The notes under the pieces were generated by a model. It saw only the letters and a program-made list of their open reading frames with translations. It ran no database searches and was not told the DNA's origin. From Prevotella sp. (GTDB lineage: Bacteria > Bacteroidota > Bacteroidia > Bacteroidales > Bacteroidaceae), in NCBI GenBank assembly GCA_017400455.1, contig JAFPTC010000103.1, forward strand, positions 1-64,000: DNA of 64,000 bases, read 5' to 3'. Positions 51,782 to 60,517 of this stretch are shown here, in pieces. The translations under genes and the position numbers were made by a program. Each line of letters begins with the position of its first letter. Positions within the stretch are counted from its first letter, which is position 1.

Positions 51782-53911
51782 ATGGTAGCAAGGCATGTAC
51801 CCATGGTGATGCAGATGGAAGCCCTGGAGTGTGGAGCTGCCGCACTGGCCATGGTGCTGGGCTACCACGGCAAATGGATTCCACTGGAGCAAGTGCGCGA
51901 GATGTGTGGCGTCAGCCGCGACGGCTCGTCGGCCAAGAGCCTGCTCGTGGCCGCCCGCAACTACGGGCTGGAGGCGCAGGGCTACCGCGTGGAGCCCGAG
52001 GGCCTGGAAGGCATGCAGCCGGCCATCCTGCACTGGAACTTCAATCATTTCGTGGTGTTCCGGGGCTTCAAGCACGGCCACGCCTACATCAACGACCCTG
52101 CCGCCGGCCCGCTGACCGTGAAGATGGACGACTTTCGACGCTCGTTCACCGGCGTGGCCTTAGAGTTCAAGCCCTCAGCCGATTTCCAGCCCGAGGGAGC
52201 ACCCATCAGCATCCTCTCCTACGTGCGCAAATACCTCAGCGGGGCAAAAGAGGCCTTCTGGCTCACCTTTCTCTTCTGCCTGCTGGCAGCCTTCGTGGCC
52301 ATCAGCGTACCGCTCTTCACCAACATCTTCTTCGACGAGATCCTCTCCGGGCGCAACCGCGACTGGGGCATGACCTTCGTGCTCACCATGGCTGCTGTGG
52401 CCCTGTTCAGCTTCCTGCTGGAGCTGCTGAAAGACAAATATAGCCGCCGGATAGCCGGATCGCTGGCCCTGAAAGGCAACGTGGGCTACCTGCGCCACCT
52501 GCTCCACCTGCCCATGACGTTCTTCTCGATGCGCTACGTGGGCGACCTGCAGCAGCGCCAACACCTGAACGAGAGCATCACCAAGTCGCTGGTCGACGTG
52601 CTGGCTCCCCAGCTCATCAACCTGGCGCTGCTGGTGCTGTGGCTCGTGCTCATGTTCAGCTACAGCGTCACGCTGTCGCTCGTGGGCGTGCTGGCGGCCC
52701 TGTTCAACCTGGGCCTCATCCAGTGGTTCGCTCAAAAGCGCGTCAACCTCATTCGCACGGTGGAACAAAGCGAGGGAAAGTATTTCTCGGCCACCGTCAG
52801 CTGCATCGACAACATGGAAAGCATCAAGGCCGCAGGAGCCGAGACGGGCTTCTTCGCCTATTGGAGCGGACTGTGGGCGCAGAAGTTCAACCGTGCCAAC
52901 GACGCCGACGATCTGGAAATACGCATGGGCGTCATTCCCGTCTTCATCTCCGGACTCATCGACGCCACGGTGCTCATCCTCGGCGCCGTGTTCATCCTGC
53001 AAGGCGACCTCACCATAGGCATGCTGATGGCCTTCCAGGGCTTCATGTCGTCGTTCATAGCCCCCGTCAGCGAGGTGGTGGGCGCCAGCCAGAAGATCAT
53101 AGAAATGCGATCGCAGATGGAACGCGTGGACGACGTAATGAAATATCCCGCCGACTTCCGCATAGACCAGGGCCACATGGCCGAGGGCAAGCTGGGCGGC
53201 GAGGTGGAGCTGCGCCACGTCACCTTTGGCTACTCGCCCATGCAGCCGCCACTCATCGAGGACTTCAGCCTCCACATCGCCCCCGGCCACAGCGTGGCGT
53301 TCGTGGGCAGCAGCGGATGTGGCAAGAGCACACTGGCAAAACTCATCACCGGCCTGTACAAACCATGGAGCGGCGAGATACTGTTCGACGGCCGGCCCAT
53401 CGAGAGCATCAGCAGCGAAGAACTGACCAACAGCGTGGCCGCCATTGACCAGAACATTGTGCTCTTCGACGACACCGTGGCCCAAAACATCCGCATGTGG
53501 GACCAGTCCATCGAGGAGTTTACACTGATGGTGGCCTGCAACGACGCACAGATACGCAACGACATCGTCAGCCGCCCCGAGGGCTTCGCCACGCGCCTGG
53601 TGAAAGGCGGACAGAACTTCAGCGGAGGCCAGCGGCAGCGCATGGAAATAGCCACTGCGCTGGCCAAGGAGCCCGTGGTGCTCATCCTCGACGAGGCCAC
53701 CAGCGCCCTGGACCCAAAGACCGAGGACGAGGTGATGCAGTCCATACGCATGCTGGGACCAACGATGGTCATCGTGGCCCACCGCCTGAGCACCATTCGC
53801 GACTGCGACGAGATAATCGTGCTCGACCAGGGCAAGATTGTGCAGCGCGGCAACCACGAGACGCTGATGGCCCAGGAAGGCCTCTACCGCGAGCTGATGA
53901 ACAGCGAATGA
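51782..53911 (+). CDS. Peptidase-containing ABC transporter (C39), NHLM ABC1-like
   Basis: A 709-residue half-transporter. The N-terminal C39 protease has Q11, catalytic C17 (QMEALECGAAALAMVLGYHG), H89 (WNFNHFVV) and D105 (INDPAAG). The membrane domain spans about 150-430. The ATPase has Walker A GSSGCGKST, signature FSGGQRQR and Walker B VLILDEATSALD. C39 domains cut after double-glycine leaders during export, so the peptide at 50768 is the expected substrate. It is followed by a second ABC gene after a 95-base gap filled with period-8 repeats. Confidence 0.93.
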   Translation: MVARHVPMVMQMEALECGAAALAMVLGYHGKWIPLEQVREMCGVSRDGSSAKSLLVAARNYGLEAQGYRVEPEGLEGMQPAILHWNFNHFVVFRGFKHGHAYINDPAAGPLTVKMDDFRRSFTGVALEFKPSADFQPEGAPISILSYVRKYLSGAKEAFWLTFLFCLLAAFVAISVPLFTNIFFDEILSGRNRDWGMTFVLTMAAVALFSFLLELLKDKYSRRIAGSLALKGNVGYLRHLLHLPMTFFSMRYVGDLQQRQHLNESITKSLVDVLAPQLINLALLVLWLVLMFSYSVTLSLVGVLAALFNLGLIQWFAQKRVNLIRTVEQSEGKYFSATVSCIDNMESIKAAGAETGFFAYWSGLWAQKFNRANDADDLEIRMGVIPVFISGLIDATVLILGAVFILQGDLTIGMLMAFQGFMSSFIAPVSEVVGASQKIIEMRSQMERVDDVMKYPADFRIDQGHMAEGKLGGEVELRHVTFGYSPMQPPLIEDFSLHIAPGHSVAFVGSSGCGKSTLAKLITGLYKPWSGEILFDGRPIESISSEELTNSVAAIDQNIVLFDDTVAQNIRMWDQSIEEFTLMVACNDAQIRNDIVSRPEGFATRLVKGGQNFSGGQRQRMEIATALAKEPVVLILDEATSALDPKTEDEVMQSIRMLGPTMVIVAHRLSTIRDCDEIIVLDQGKIVQRGNHETLMAQEGLYRELMNSE

Positions 53912-53923
53912 TAACTGGAAACG

Positions 53924-53995
53924 TCGAAATATCGAAACATCGGAATATCGGAACGTCGAAATATCGAAATGTCGAAATATCGAAACATCGAAAAA
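53924..53995 (+). repeat. Period-8 tandem repeat between the two ABC transporter genes
   Basis: Nine units of TCGAAATA type (TCGAAATA, TCGAAACA, TCGGAATA, TCGGAACG and so on) in perfect register, starting 12 bases after the first ABC gene's stop and ending 11 bases before the second gene's start. It is the same family as the repeat at iorA-iorB. Confidence 0.93.
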
Positions 53996-54006
53996 AATAA
54001 GAAAAA

Positions 54007-56175
54007 TTGCCACTATATCTTGACCAAATAGAAAAGCGCCGGCGACTGGAAGATGCCGCCCTGAACGAAGCACTGGCCACCAGCCAGCGCCGGATGGGCT
54101 TCAAGGGCAAGCGCAAAGTGCTGCCGCAGGACGACACATCGGCCCTGAGGCAGGTGCTCGATGCGCTGGGTGTCACCGACTACGAGCTGGAAGAAAGCGA
54201 GCTGCTCACACCCGAGGAACAGCTCACCGGCATCCTGCGGCCACGCGGCATCATGATGCGCAAGATCAAGCTGACGGGAGCATGGTGGCGCGAGAGCGTA
54301 GGCCCCCTGTTGGGCCACAGCCACGACGGCCACCTGGTAGCACTGCTGCCCACCAGCTGGAACATGGGCTACACCTACCGCAACGCCGATGGCGACACCG
54401 TCAGGATTAGCCGCCGCGCCATGAAAGAAGTCATCAGCGACGAAGCCATAACCTTCACCATTCCACTGCCACTCCACAAGCTGCGCATCCGCGACCTGCT
54501 CCAGTTCAGCCTGAGGGTGGTGCCGCGCCCCAACTATGTGTTCGTGCTGCTGGCGGCACTGGCCGTGGTGCTCCTGGGCATGTTCACCCCTATGGCCAAC
54601 AAGCTCATCTTCGACAGCGTCATCCCCACGGGCGACGCCGCCGACCTGCTGCCCATCCTCGGCCTGCTACTCGGAGCCACACTGGGCACCATGCTGCTCA
54701 CGCTGACCCGCGACTTCTACATCGACCGCGTGCAGGACATCATGGAGCTGCACATGCAAAACGCAGTGATGGCCCGCACCTTCCTGCTATCGCCAAAATT
54801 CTTCAGCCAAAACGCCAGCGGCGAGCTGTCGGCACGACTGAACAACGTCACCACGCTCTGTAAGCTCATCAACGAAAACATCGTGGGCGCCCTGCTATCG
54901 GCCGTGCTCTCCATCATCTACCTGGTGCAACTGTGGCATTACGGCCAGCAGCTGCTCTTGCCCGCCCTGCTCATTCTGATGCTCTGGGCCGTGGTCATGG
55001 TGCTGCTTTATCGCCGCACGGCCAGCATCCGCTGCCAGTACACGCAGAAGTCAAGCAGGCTGAGCGGCATGGAGTATAACATGATAGCCGGTATTCAGAA
55101 ACTGAAGCTCACGGGCAGTGAGAAACGGGCCTTCACCCGCTGGCTGAACCACTATACCGACACCTCGCAGCTGCTCTACAACCCAGGGCTGCCCAGCCAC
55201 GTCTATCCCTCCCTGCTCCAGCTGCTCAGCATCGGCGGCATGGCCCTGCTCTACTACTTCACGCTGAAGAACGATGTTGCCACGAGCGACTTCATTGCCT
55301 TCAGCAGCGCCTTCGGCATGATGACGGCCGCCATGAGCCAGCTGAGCGACATCGTCAACGAGGTGGCCATGGTGCGCCCGCTGCTCGAAAGCACGCAACC
55401 CATCCTGGAAGCCGTTCCCGAGATGGAGGCGAAGGCTCCGCAGATTGAGGACATCTTCGGAAGCATTGAGGTGAGCGGCCTCACCTTCCGCTACGACAAG
55501 GAGTCGCCACCCGTGTTTGAAGACCTCTCGCTGACCATCGCGCCGGGCGAGTACGTGGGCATAGTGGGAAAGTCGGGCTGCGGAAAGAGCACCCTGCTCA
55601 GGCTGCTGCTGGGCTTCGAGACACCACAGGCAGGCAGCATCTACTACGACACCCACGACCTGTCGTTAGTGGACAAGACGAGCCTTCGCCGCAAGATTGG
55701 CACCTGCCTTCAAAGCGGCAGTCTGTTTGCCGGCGACCTGCTGCACAACATCACCATCACAGCCCCGTGGGCCACCGAGGACGACGCCTGGGAGGCACTA
55801 CGCCTGGCCAGCATCGACGAGGACGTCAGGCGCATGCCCATGCAGCTTCACACCATGGTGAGCGAAGGCGGAGGCGGTTTCAGCGGTGGCCAGAAACAGC
55901 GTCTGCTCATCGCCCGTGCGCTCATTGCCAAGCCCAGCATCTTGTTCTTTGACGAGGCGACTTCGGCACTGGACAACATTTCTCAGAAGCAAGTGGCCGA
56001 CAACCTGGAGCAGCTGGCCTGCACCCGACTGGTCATCGCCCATCGGCTGAGCACCATCCGTCATTGTGACCGCATCATCGTCCTCGACCAGGGGCATATT
56101 GCCGAAGAAGGCACGTTTGAAGAACTGATGGAAAAGAAAGGTCTCTTCTACGAGATAAGCCAGCGCCAGCTGTAG
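54007..56175 (+). CDS. Protease-less ABC transporter, NHLM ABC2-like
   Basis: A 722-residue half-transporter. The N-terminal ~160 residues have no C39 triad but carry AWWRESVGPLLGHSHDGHLVALLPTSW...GYTYRNADGD, the accessory domain of NHLM-type second transporters. The membrane domain is about 170-440; Walker A GKSGCGKST, signature FSGGQKQR, Walker B ILFFDEATSALD. It presumably forms a heterodimer with the C39 transporter. The only start in the N-terminal area is TTG 54007 (an in-frame TAA lies at 53998); the first in-frame ATG is 54094, which would trim 29 residues. Confidence 0.87.
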   Translation: MPLYLDQIEKRRRLEDAALNEALATSQRRMGFKGKRKVLPQDDTSALRQVLDALGVTDYELEESELLTPEEQLTGILRPRGIMMRKIKLTGAWWRESVGPLLGHSHDGHLVALLPTSWNMGYTYRNADGDTVRISRRAMKEVISDEAITFTIPLPLHKLRIRDLLQFSLRVVPRPNYVFVLLAALAVVLLGMFTPMANKLIFDSVIPTGDAADLLPILGLLLGATLGTMLLTLTRDFYIDRVQDIMELHMQNAVMARTFLLSPKFFSQNASGELSARLNNVTTLCKLINENIVGALLSAVLSIIYLVQLWHYGQQLLLPALLILMLWAVVMVLLYRRTASIRCQYTQKSSRLSGMEYNMIAGIQKLKLTGSEKRAFTRWLNHYTDTSQLLYNPGLPSHVYPSLLQLLSIGGMALLYYFTLKNDVATSDFIAFSSAFGMMTAAMSQLSDIVNEVAMVRPLLESTQPILEAVPEMEAKAPQIEDIFGSIEVSGLTFRYDKESPPVFEDLSLTIAPGEYVGIVGKSGCGKSTLLRLLLGFETPQAGSIYYDTHDLSLVDKTSLRRKIGTCLQSGSLFAGDLLHNITITAPWATEDDAWEALRLASIDEDVRRMPMQLHTMVSEGGGGFSGGQKQRLLIARALIAKPSILFFDEATSALDNISQKQVADNLEQLACTRLVIAHRLSTIRHCDRIIVLDQGHIAEEGTFEELMEKKGLFYEISQRQL

Positions 56176-56252
56176 AAGCATGGTGTTTTCTCCAGCCGGC
56201 AAGCTGAAAATGTTTGCCCGCGACACTGGATTTTTCTGAGCGGGCACCACAG

Positions 56253-56280
56253 AAAGAAATCTCTTGTGAGATTTTTCACA
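56253..56280. repeat. Single degenerate copy of the palindromic repeat
   Basis: AAATCTCTTGTGAGATTTTT around a core CTCTTGTGAG (56261-56270), two substitutions from the consensus. A unit with no tandem partner in the 195-base gap after the peptide exporter genes. Confidence 0.65.
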
Positions 56281-56310
56281 CCCCGTTTCCGCTGATTTTT
56301 TGCCCGCAGA

Positions 56311-56343
56311 TTTGGCCGATTCGCAAATTATGACTACCTTTGC
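56311..56343 (+). promoter_or_regulatory. Promoter of the Rpn-family gene
   Basis: TTTG (56311-56314) and TACCTTTGC (56335-56343), 20-base spacer. Confidence 0.7.
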
Positions 56344-56370
56344 AGACGTAACCAAACGGTCATAGCAAAT

Positions 56371-57453
56371 ATGATTACGATAGCCAATCCCATCTATGAC
56401 GTCGTCTTCAAGTACCTGATGGAAGACGAACGCATAGCGCGTACCATCCTCTCAGCCCTGCTGCGCAAGGAAATAACGCATGTGGAGATGCGCCCGCACG
56501 AGTATGTTGACGAGAAAATCGACAATATCACCATCCAGCGCATCGACTTCGGCGCCACCATTCGCGAAGAGGGCGGCGAGCGGCTCATCCTCATCGAACT
56601 GCAGAAGACGTGGCTACCTACGGAGCTGCTACGCTTCCGCCAGTACCTGGCCCGTCAGTATCGCGACTCGAAAAACATGGTGCTGGGCAAGAGAAAAGAA
56701 TATGCCCTGCCCATGGTGATGGTCTACCTGCTGGGCCACTGCGTGGGCGACATCCGCGAGCCGGTGCTCTACGTGAAGCACGACGTGTGCGACTACGAGG
56801 GCCGGCTGGTGACCGAGGGCATGCCAAATCCTTTTATCGAGAGTTTGACGCACGAGAGCATCATCGTACAGATACCCCTGCTGCGCGGACAGGTGAACAC
56901 ACGGCTGGATCGGGTGCTGAGCATCTTCGACCAGTCGCATCAAGACAAGGGCGATGCCAAGCTGCTGCGCATCGACGAGGGCCTCTACGATGCCAACGAC
57001 ACTGAGTTGCAGCGCATTCTGCTGCGCCTGACGGGAGCTGCCGCCGACGAGAAGTTCCGTCGCCGCATGGACTTGGAAGACGAGATTTTCGCCGAGATTA
57101 AGAACCGCAACATGGAAATCATGGAGCGCGACCGCCAACTGGCCAAACAGAGAGAACTTCTGGATAAGCGCCAAACACAATTAGACGAGCAGAAATCGCG
57201 GATTGATGAGCAGAAGTCACAGATTGACGAGCAGAAATCGCAGATTGACGAGCAGAAGTCGCAAATTGATGAGCAGAAATCGCAGATTGACGAGCAGAAG
57301 TCACAGATTGACGAGCAGAAGAGCCAGCTCGCACAAAAAGACTCACTTATCCGTTCATCAGTGCAACTGCTGGCAGACATGGGCCTCTCTCACGAAAACA
57401 TAGCCGCCAAACTGGGAATCACAGTGGAAGAAGTTGGCAAATTCCTTATATAG
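56371..57453 (+). CDS. Rpn family PD-(D/E)XK nuclease with heptad-repeat coiled coil
   Basis: A 360-residue protein of the recombination-promoting nuclease (Rpn, transposase_31-like) family. Start NPIYDVVFKYLMEDERIA with the usual D; nuclease core D59 (RIDFGATI) and E76xQ78 (LIELQK). About 265-325 is a long coiled coil in which seven perfect-length heptads (LDEQKSR then IDEQKSQ six times) are encoded by 21-bp repeats. The C-terminal 30 residues (LLADMGLSHENIAAKLGITVEEVGKFL) look like a small helix-turn-helix. Rpn proteins promote RecA-independent recombination; some act as toxins or phage-defence parts. No terminal inverted repeats are seen, so it is not called an IS element. Confidence 0.85.
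   Translation: MITIANPIYDVVFKYLMEDERIARTILSALLRKEITHVEMRPHEYVDEKIDNITIQRIDFGATIREEGGERLILIELQKTWLPTELLRFRQYLARQYRDSKNMVLGKRKEYALPMVMVYLLGHCVGDIREPVLYVKHDVCDYEGRLVTEGMPNPFIESLTHESIIVQIPLLRGQVNTRLDRVLSIFDQSHQDKGDAKLLRIDEGLYDANDTELQRILLRLTGAAADEKFRRRMDLEDEIFAEIKNRNMEIMERDRQLAKQRELLDKRQTQLDEQKSRIDEQKSQIDEQKSQIDEQKSQIDEQKSQIDEQKSQIDEQKSQLAQKDSLIRSSVQLLADMGLSHENIAAKLGITVEEVGKFLI
57181..57327 (+). repeat. Seven 21-bp in-frame repeats inside the Rpn gene
   Basis: Seven 21-base units encode one heptad each. Third-base differences (GAC/GAT, AAA/AAG, TCG/TCA) show drift after expansion. Copy-number change would lengthen or shorten the coiled coil without shifting the frame. Confidence 0.92.
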
Positions 57454-57483
57454 CATTCATACCCGCATATTCTATTTAAAACA

Positions 57484-58761
57484 ATGAAGATATTATTATT
57501 AGGCAGTGGCGGCCGCGAGCACGCCCTCGCATGGAAAATAGCTCAGAGTGAGCGAGTAGAGAAATTGTTCATCGCTCCTGGCAACGGCGGCACAGGATCG
57601 CTGCCAAAAAGCGAGAACGTGGCCATGAAGGCCGATGATTTTGAGAGCGTGAAGCGCTTCGTGACGGAAAATGCCATCGACATGGTGGTAGTGGGCCCCG
57701 AAGATCCGCTGGTGAAAGGCATCTACGACGACATGAAGGCCGACCCTCGCACACAGCAAGTGCCCGTCATCGGCCCGTCGAAGGCCGGAGCCGTGCTGGA
57801 AGGGTCGAAGGACTTTGCCAAGGGCTTCATGAAGCGCCACCACATTCCCACTGCCCGCTACGAGACCTTCGACGGCGAACACCTGCAAGAGGGACTGGCA
57901 TTCCTTGAGACGCTGCAGCCGCCCTACGTGCTGAAGGCCGACGGTCTCTGCGCCGGAAAGGGCGTACTCATCCTGCCCACGCTGGAAGAGGCGAAGCAGG
58001 AGCTGAAGGAGATGCTGGGCGGCATGTTTGGCAACGCCTCCAGCCGGGTGGTCATCGAGGAATATCTCAGCGGCATCGAGTGCTCCGTATTTGTGCTCAC
58101 CGACGGCCAGCACTACAAGGTGCTGCCCGAAGCCAAGGACTACAAGCGCATTGGCGAGCACGACACCGGTCTGAACACCGGCGGCATGGGTTCGGTGAGC
58201 CCAGTACCCTTCGCCACCAGCGAATGGATGCAGAAGGTGGACGAGCGCATCATCCGTCCCACCGTGGAGGGATTGCAGGCAGAAGGCATCGACTACAAAG
58301 GATTCATCTTCTTCGGACTCATCAACGTGGCCGGCGAGCCCATGGTCATTGAGTACAACTGCCGTATGGGCGACCCTGAGACCGAAAGTGTGATGCTACG
58401 CCTGAAGAGCGACATCGTAGACCTGTTTGAGGGCGTGGCCCAGGGCAATCTGGACGCCCGGAGCATTGAGTTCGACCCGCGCAGCGCCGTATGCGTGATG
58501 CTGGTTTCGGGCGGCTACCCCCAGGCCTACAAGAAGGGCTATCCCATCACAGGCATCCCCGCCAACACGGCCGATACCGTGGTCTTCCACGCAGGCACTG
58601 CGCTGAAAGACGGACAGGTGGTGACCAACGGCGGCCGCGTCATAGCCGTCTCGTCATACGGCAAGGACAAGGCCGAGGCCCTGCAGCGCTCATTCACCGA
58701 GGCCCAGAAGATTCAGTTTACCGACAAGTATTTCCGTCGCGACATCGGGGCCGACTTGTAG
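57484..58761 (+). CDS. purD: Phosphoribosylamine-glycine ligase
   Basis: A 425-residue ATP-grasp enzyme of normal length: [95 protein letters not shown]. It joins 5-phosphoribosylamine and glycine in purine synthesis. It lies 30 bases after the Rpn gene on the same strand; no promoter is visible between them, so it may be read from the Rpn promoter. Confidence 0.97.
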   Translation: MKILLLGSGGREHALAWKIAQSERVEKLFIAPGNGGTGSLPKSENVAMKADDFESVKRFVTENAIDMVVVGPEDPLVKGIYDDMKADPRTQQVPVIGPSKAGAVLEGSKDFAKGFMKRHHIPTARYETFDGEHLQEGLAFLETLQPPYVLKADGLCAGKGVLILPTLEEAKQELKEMLGGMFGNASSRVVIEEYLSGIECSVFVLTDGQHYKVLPEAKDYKRIGEHDTGLNTGGMGSVSPVPFATSEWMQKVDERIIRPTVEGLQAEGIDYKGFIFFGLINVAGEPMVIEYNCRMGDPETESVMLRLKSDIVDLFEGVAQGNLDARSIEFDPRSAVCVMLVSGGYPQAYKKGYPITGIPANTADTVVFHAGTALKDGQVVTNGGRVIAVSSYGKDKAEALQRSFTEAQKIQFTDKYFRRDIGADL

Positions 58762-58776
58762 ATTGAAGATTGACAA

Positions 58777-59727
58777 TTGAAACGGCTTCAGAACAGGATT
58801 GCTGAAAGTGGGATGACATTGCCATTGGCAGTGGCATGGGCATTAATTGTGTGGCTGCTGAACGGACTGTGGCAGCTGCAGCTGTGGCCTCAGATGGCCT
58901 GCTATGCCGCATCGGTCTATCTTTTGATAGAACTAAGCAACCAGAACGCCCTGCTGCGCATCAGGAGCCGAATGGTGACCAGCATGTTCATCCTGCTCTC
59001 GGCCACGTCACCCTTTCTTTTTTCCCAGTTCACGAGCGGCTTTGTGCAGCTATGCTTTGTCATAGCCCTGCTGCCGCTGTTCCAGGCCTACCAGCAGCCG
59101 CAGGCCACCGGGACCCTGTTCTACGCCTTCCTCAGCATCAGCGTGGCCAGTCTGGCCAGGGTGGAAGTGCTCTGCTATGTGCCCCTGCTATGGCTGCTCA
59201 CGGCCACCCAGCTGCATGCGCTGAGCTGGCGCTCGTGGCTGGCATCGCTCATTGGGCTGCTCACCCCCTACTGGTTCGTTTTCTTCTGGCTGCTCAGCCC
59301 CTTCGGCATGACCGAGGGCGGAGGCATAGACCTGACGCCCCTGGCCGATCATTTTACCCGCATAGCCGACCTGCAGCCATCGGCCATGCGGCTCACGCTG
59401 CCCCATGTGCTGTCCATAGCAGCCACGGTGCTGCTGGCAACCGCCGGCGCCCTTCATTTCTGGCAATACAGCTATGAAGACAAGATCCGCATCCGCCTGC
59501 TCTACGGCTTTTTCTCGGTCATGACAGCCGCCAGCCTGCTGATGGCAGTGCTGATGCCATCGCTCTACGACGTACTGATGCCCATAGCCTTTGTCACGGC
59601 CAGTCCCTTGGTGGCCCACGTGATGACCTTCACCAGTTCTCGGCTGAGCAACATCCTCTTCCTCCTGTCCATTGTCCTGCTCATGGCCATCGCCGTGGTC
59701 AACACCCTTCAGCCTCCCCTCGGATAG
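58777..59727 (+). CDS. Multi-span membrane protein of unknown function
   Basis: A 316-residue protein with about eight hydrophobic helices (MTLPLAVAWALIVWLLNGL, LLTPYWFVFFWLLSPFGM, VLSIAATVLLATAGAL, ILFLLSIVLLMAIAVV). I recognise no motif; similar-sized unknown membrane proteins occur next to purD in Bacteroidales, possibly DUF6427-like. The start is TTG 58777 (MKRLQNR) or ATG 58813 (MTLPLAV). It follows purD by 15 bases, across a short TTGAA-rich repeat-like junction. Confidence 0.72.
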   Translation: MKRLQNRIAESGMTLPLAVAWALIVWLLNGLWQLQLWPQMACYAASVYLLIELSNQNALLRIRSRMVTSMFILLSATSPFLFSQFTSGFVQLCFVIALLPLFQAYQQPQATGTLFYAFLSISVASLARVEVLCYVPLLWLLTATQLHALSWRSWLASLIGLLTPYWFVFFWLLSPFGMTEGGGIDLTPLADHFTRIADLQPSAMRLTLPHVLSIAATVLLATAGALHFWQYSYEDKIRIRLLYGFFSVMTAASLLMAVLMPSLYDVLMPIAFVTASPLVAHVMTFTSSRLSNILFLLSIVLLMAIAVVNTLQPPLG

Positions 59728-59737
59728 CATTCGCGTC

Positions 59738-60196
59738 ATGGTGTTCGAAGGCTTCATCCAACTACTCACCAGCTATGGCTACTGGGGCATGCTGCTGGCC
59801 GCTTTTCTGGCGGGCAGCTTCTTCCCCTTCAGCAGCGAGGCCGTGATGGTGGGCCTGATGGCCGCCGGCCTGGACCCCTGGTTGCTCACGGCCTACGGCA
59901 CCGTGGGCAACGTGCTCGGCTCGCTGGTGAACTACTGCATCGGCCGGCTGGGTAAGACCGAATGGTTTGAGAAATACCTGCACGTCAGCCCCGAGAGCAT
60001 GGAGAAAGCCAAGCGCTTCATGCGCGGCCACGGCGCCTGGATGGGCTTCTTTGCCTTCATTCCCCTCCTGGGCTCGGCCATCACCATCCTGCTGGGCCTG
60101 ATGCGGGCCAACCCCGTGGTCACCTTCATCGCCATCACCCTGGGCAAAATCTTCCGCTACGTGGTGCTGGTTTACGCCTTCAAGCCATTCCTGTAA
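59738..60196 (+). CDS. YqaA/DedA family membrane protein
   Basis: A 152-residue VTT-domain (SNARE-associated/DedA-like) protein: FFPFSSEAVMVGLMAAG, NVLGSLVNYCIGRLGKTEWFEKY, GAWMGFFAFIPLLGSAITILLGLMRANP. The small size and GKTEWFEKYLHVS segment fit the YqaA subgroup, thought to act in lipid or metal handling at the inner membrane. Start ATG 59738 lies 10 bases after the previous stop, so it is probably in one operon with purD; a longer frame from 59672 overlaps the previous gene. Confidence 0.87.
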   Translation: MVFEGFIQLLTSYGYWGMLLAAFLAGSFFPFSSEAVMVGLMAAGLDPWLLTAYGTVGNVLGSLVNYCIGRLGKTEWFEKYLHVSPESMEKAKRFMRGHGAWMGFFAFIPLLGSAITILLGLMRANPVVTFIAITLGKIFRYVVLVYAFKPFL

Positions 60197-60221
60197 ATAC
60201 GCCCCTTTCCAAGGGCGAGGC

Positions 60222-60352
60222 TCCGCATGAAAATTTCTCACGTGAGAAAATTTTCTGGGAAGCCTCCGCGTAAAAAAATCTCACGTGAGAAATTTTTCTG
60301 GGAAGCCTCCGCGTAAAATAATCTCACGTGAGAAATTTTCACGGGAGGCCGC
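60222..60352. repeat. 43-bp palindromic repeat, array 8 (three units)
   Basis: Cores CTCACGTGAG at 60237, 60280 and 60323, 43 apart each. Edges are GGGCGAGGCTCCGC and GGGAGGCCGCCCCC; linkers are the shorter GGGAAGCCTCCGCG. It lies between two same-strand genes in a 321-base gap. The rest of the gap has a CTCCTAACTC-type simple repeat and the next promoter. Confidence 0.93.
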
Positions 60353-60465
60353 CCCCGTTTTTCGGCAAGGCTCATCGCTGCAACGCGACCGCGACGGGGC
60401 GTTAAAAATAATTAAGAGCCGGGCAAAAACTCCCCTCTCCTACCTCTTAACTCCTAACTCTTTTG

Positions 60466-60474
60466 TACCTTTGC
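60466..60474 (+). promoter_or_regulatory. -7 box of the DUF2723 gene
   Basis: TACCTTTGC, 43 bases before the ATG. No good -33 box; the upstream is a C/T-rich simple repeat. Confidence 0.5.
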
Positions 60475-60517
60475 AGTCGAATTCAAATTTTAACGTTAAA
60501 AGATTAACATTTCTACG

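Noticed and set aside
53924..54006. Phase-variable fusion: the period-8 repeat (not a multiple of 3) could switch the second ABC gene on and off.
   Set aside because: A TAA at 53998-54000 lies between the repeat and the gene in the gene's own frame, so repeat slippage cannot join an upstream ATG to it.
53969..54031. A 20-codon ORF (MSKYRNIEKNKK...) over the repeat before the second ABC gene, as a possible second export peptide.
   Set aside because: It is mostly repeat translation, lacks a double-glycine site and overlaps the transporter start.
56371..57453. The Rpn gene as the transposase of an insertion sequence.
   Set aside because: No terminal inverted repeats or target duplications are visible, and the family is a nuclease despite its common transposase label.
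58762..58782. The GATTGAAGATTGACAATTG run after purD as a fourth period-8 repeat.
   Set aside because: Spacing is irregular (7 and 8) and only two to three units exist.
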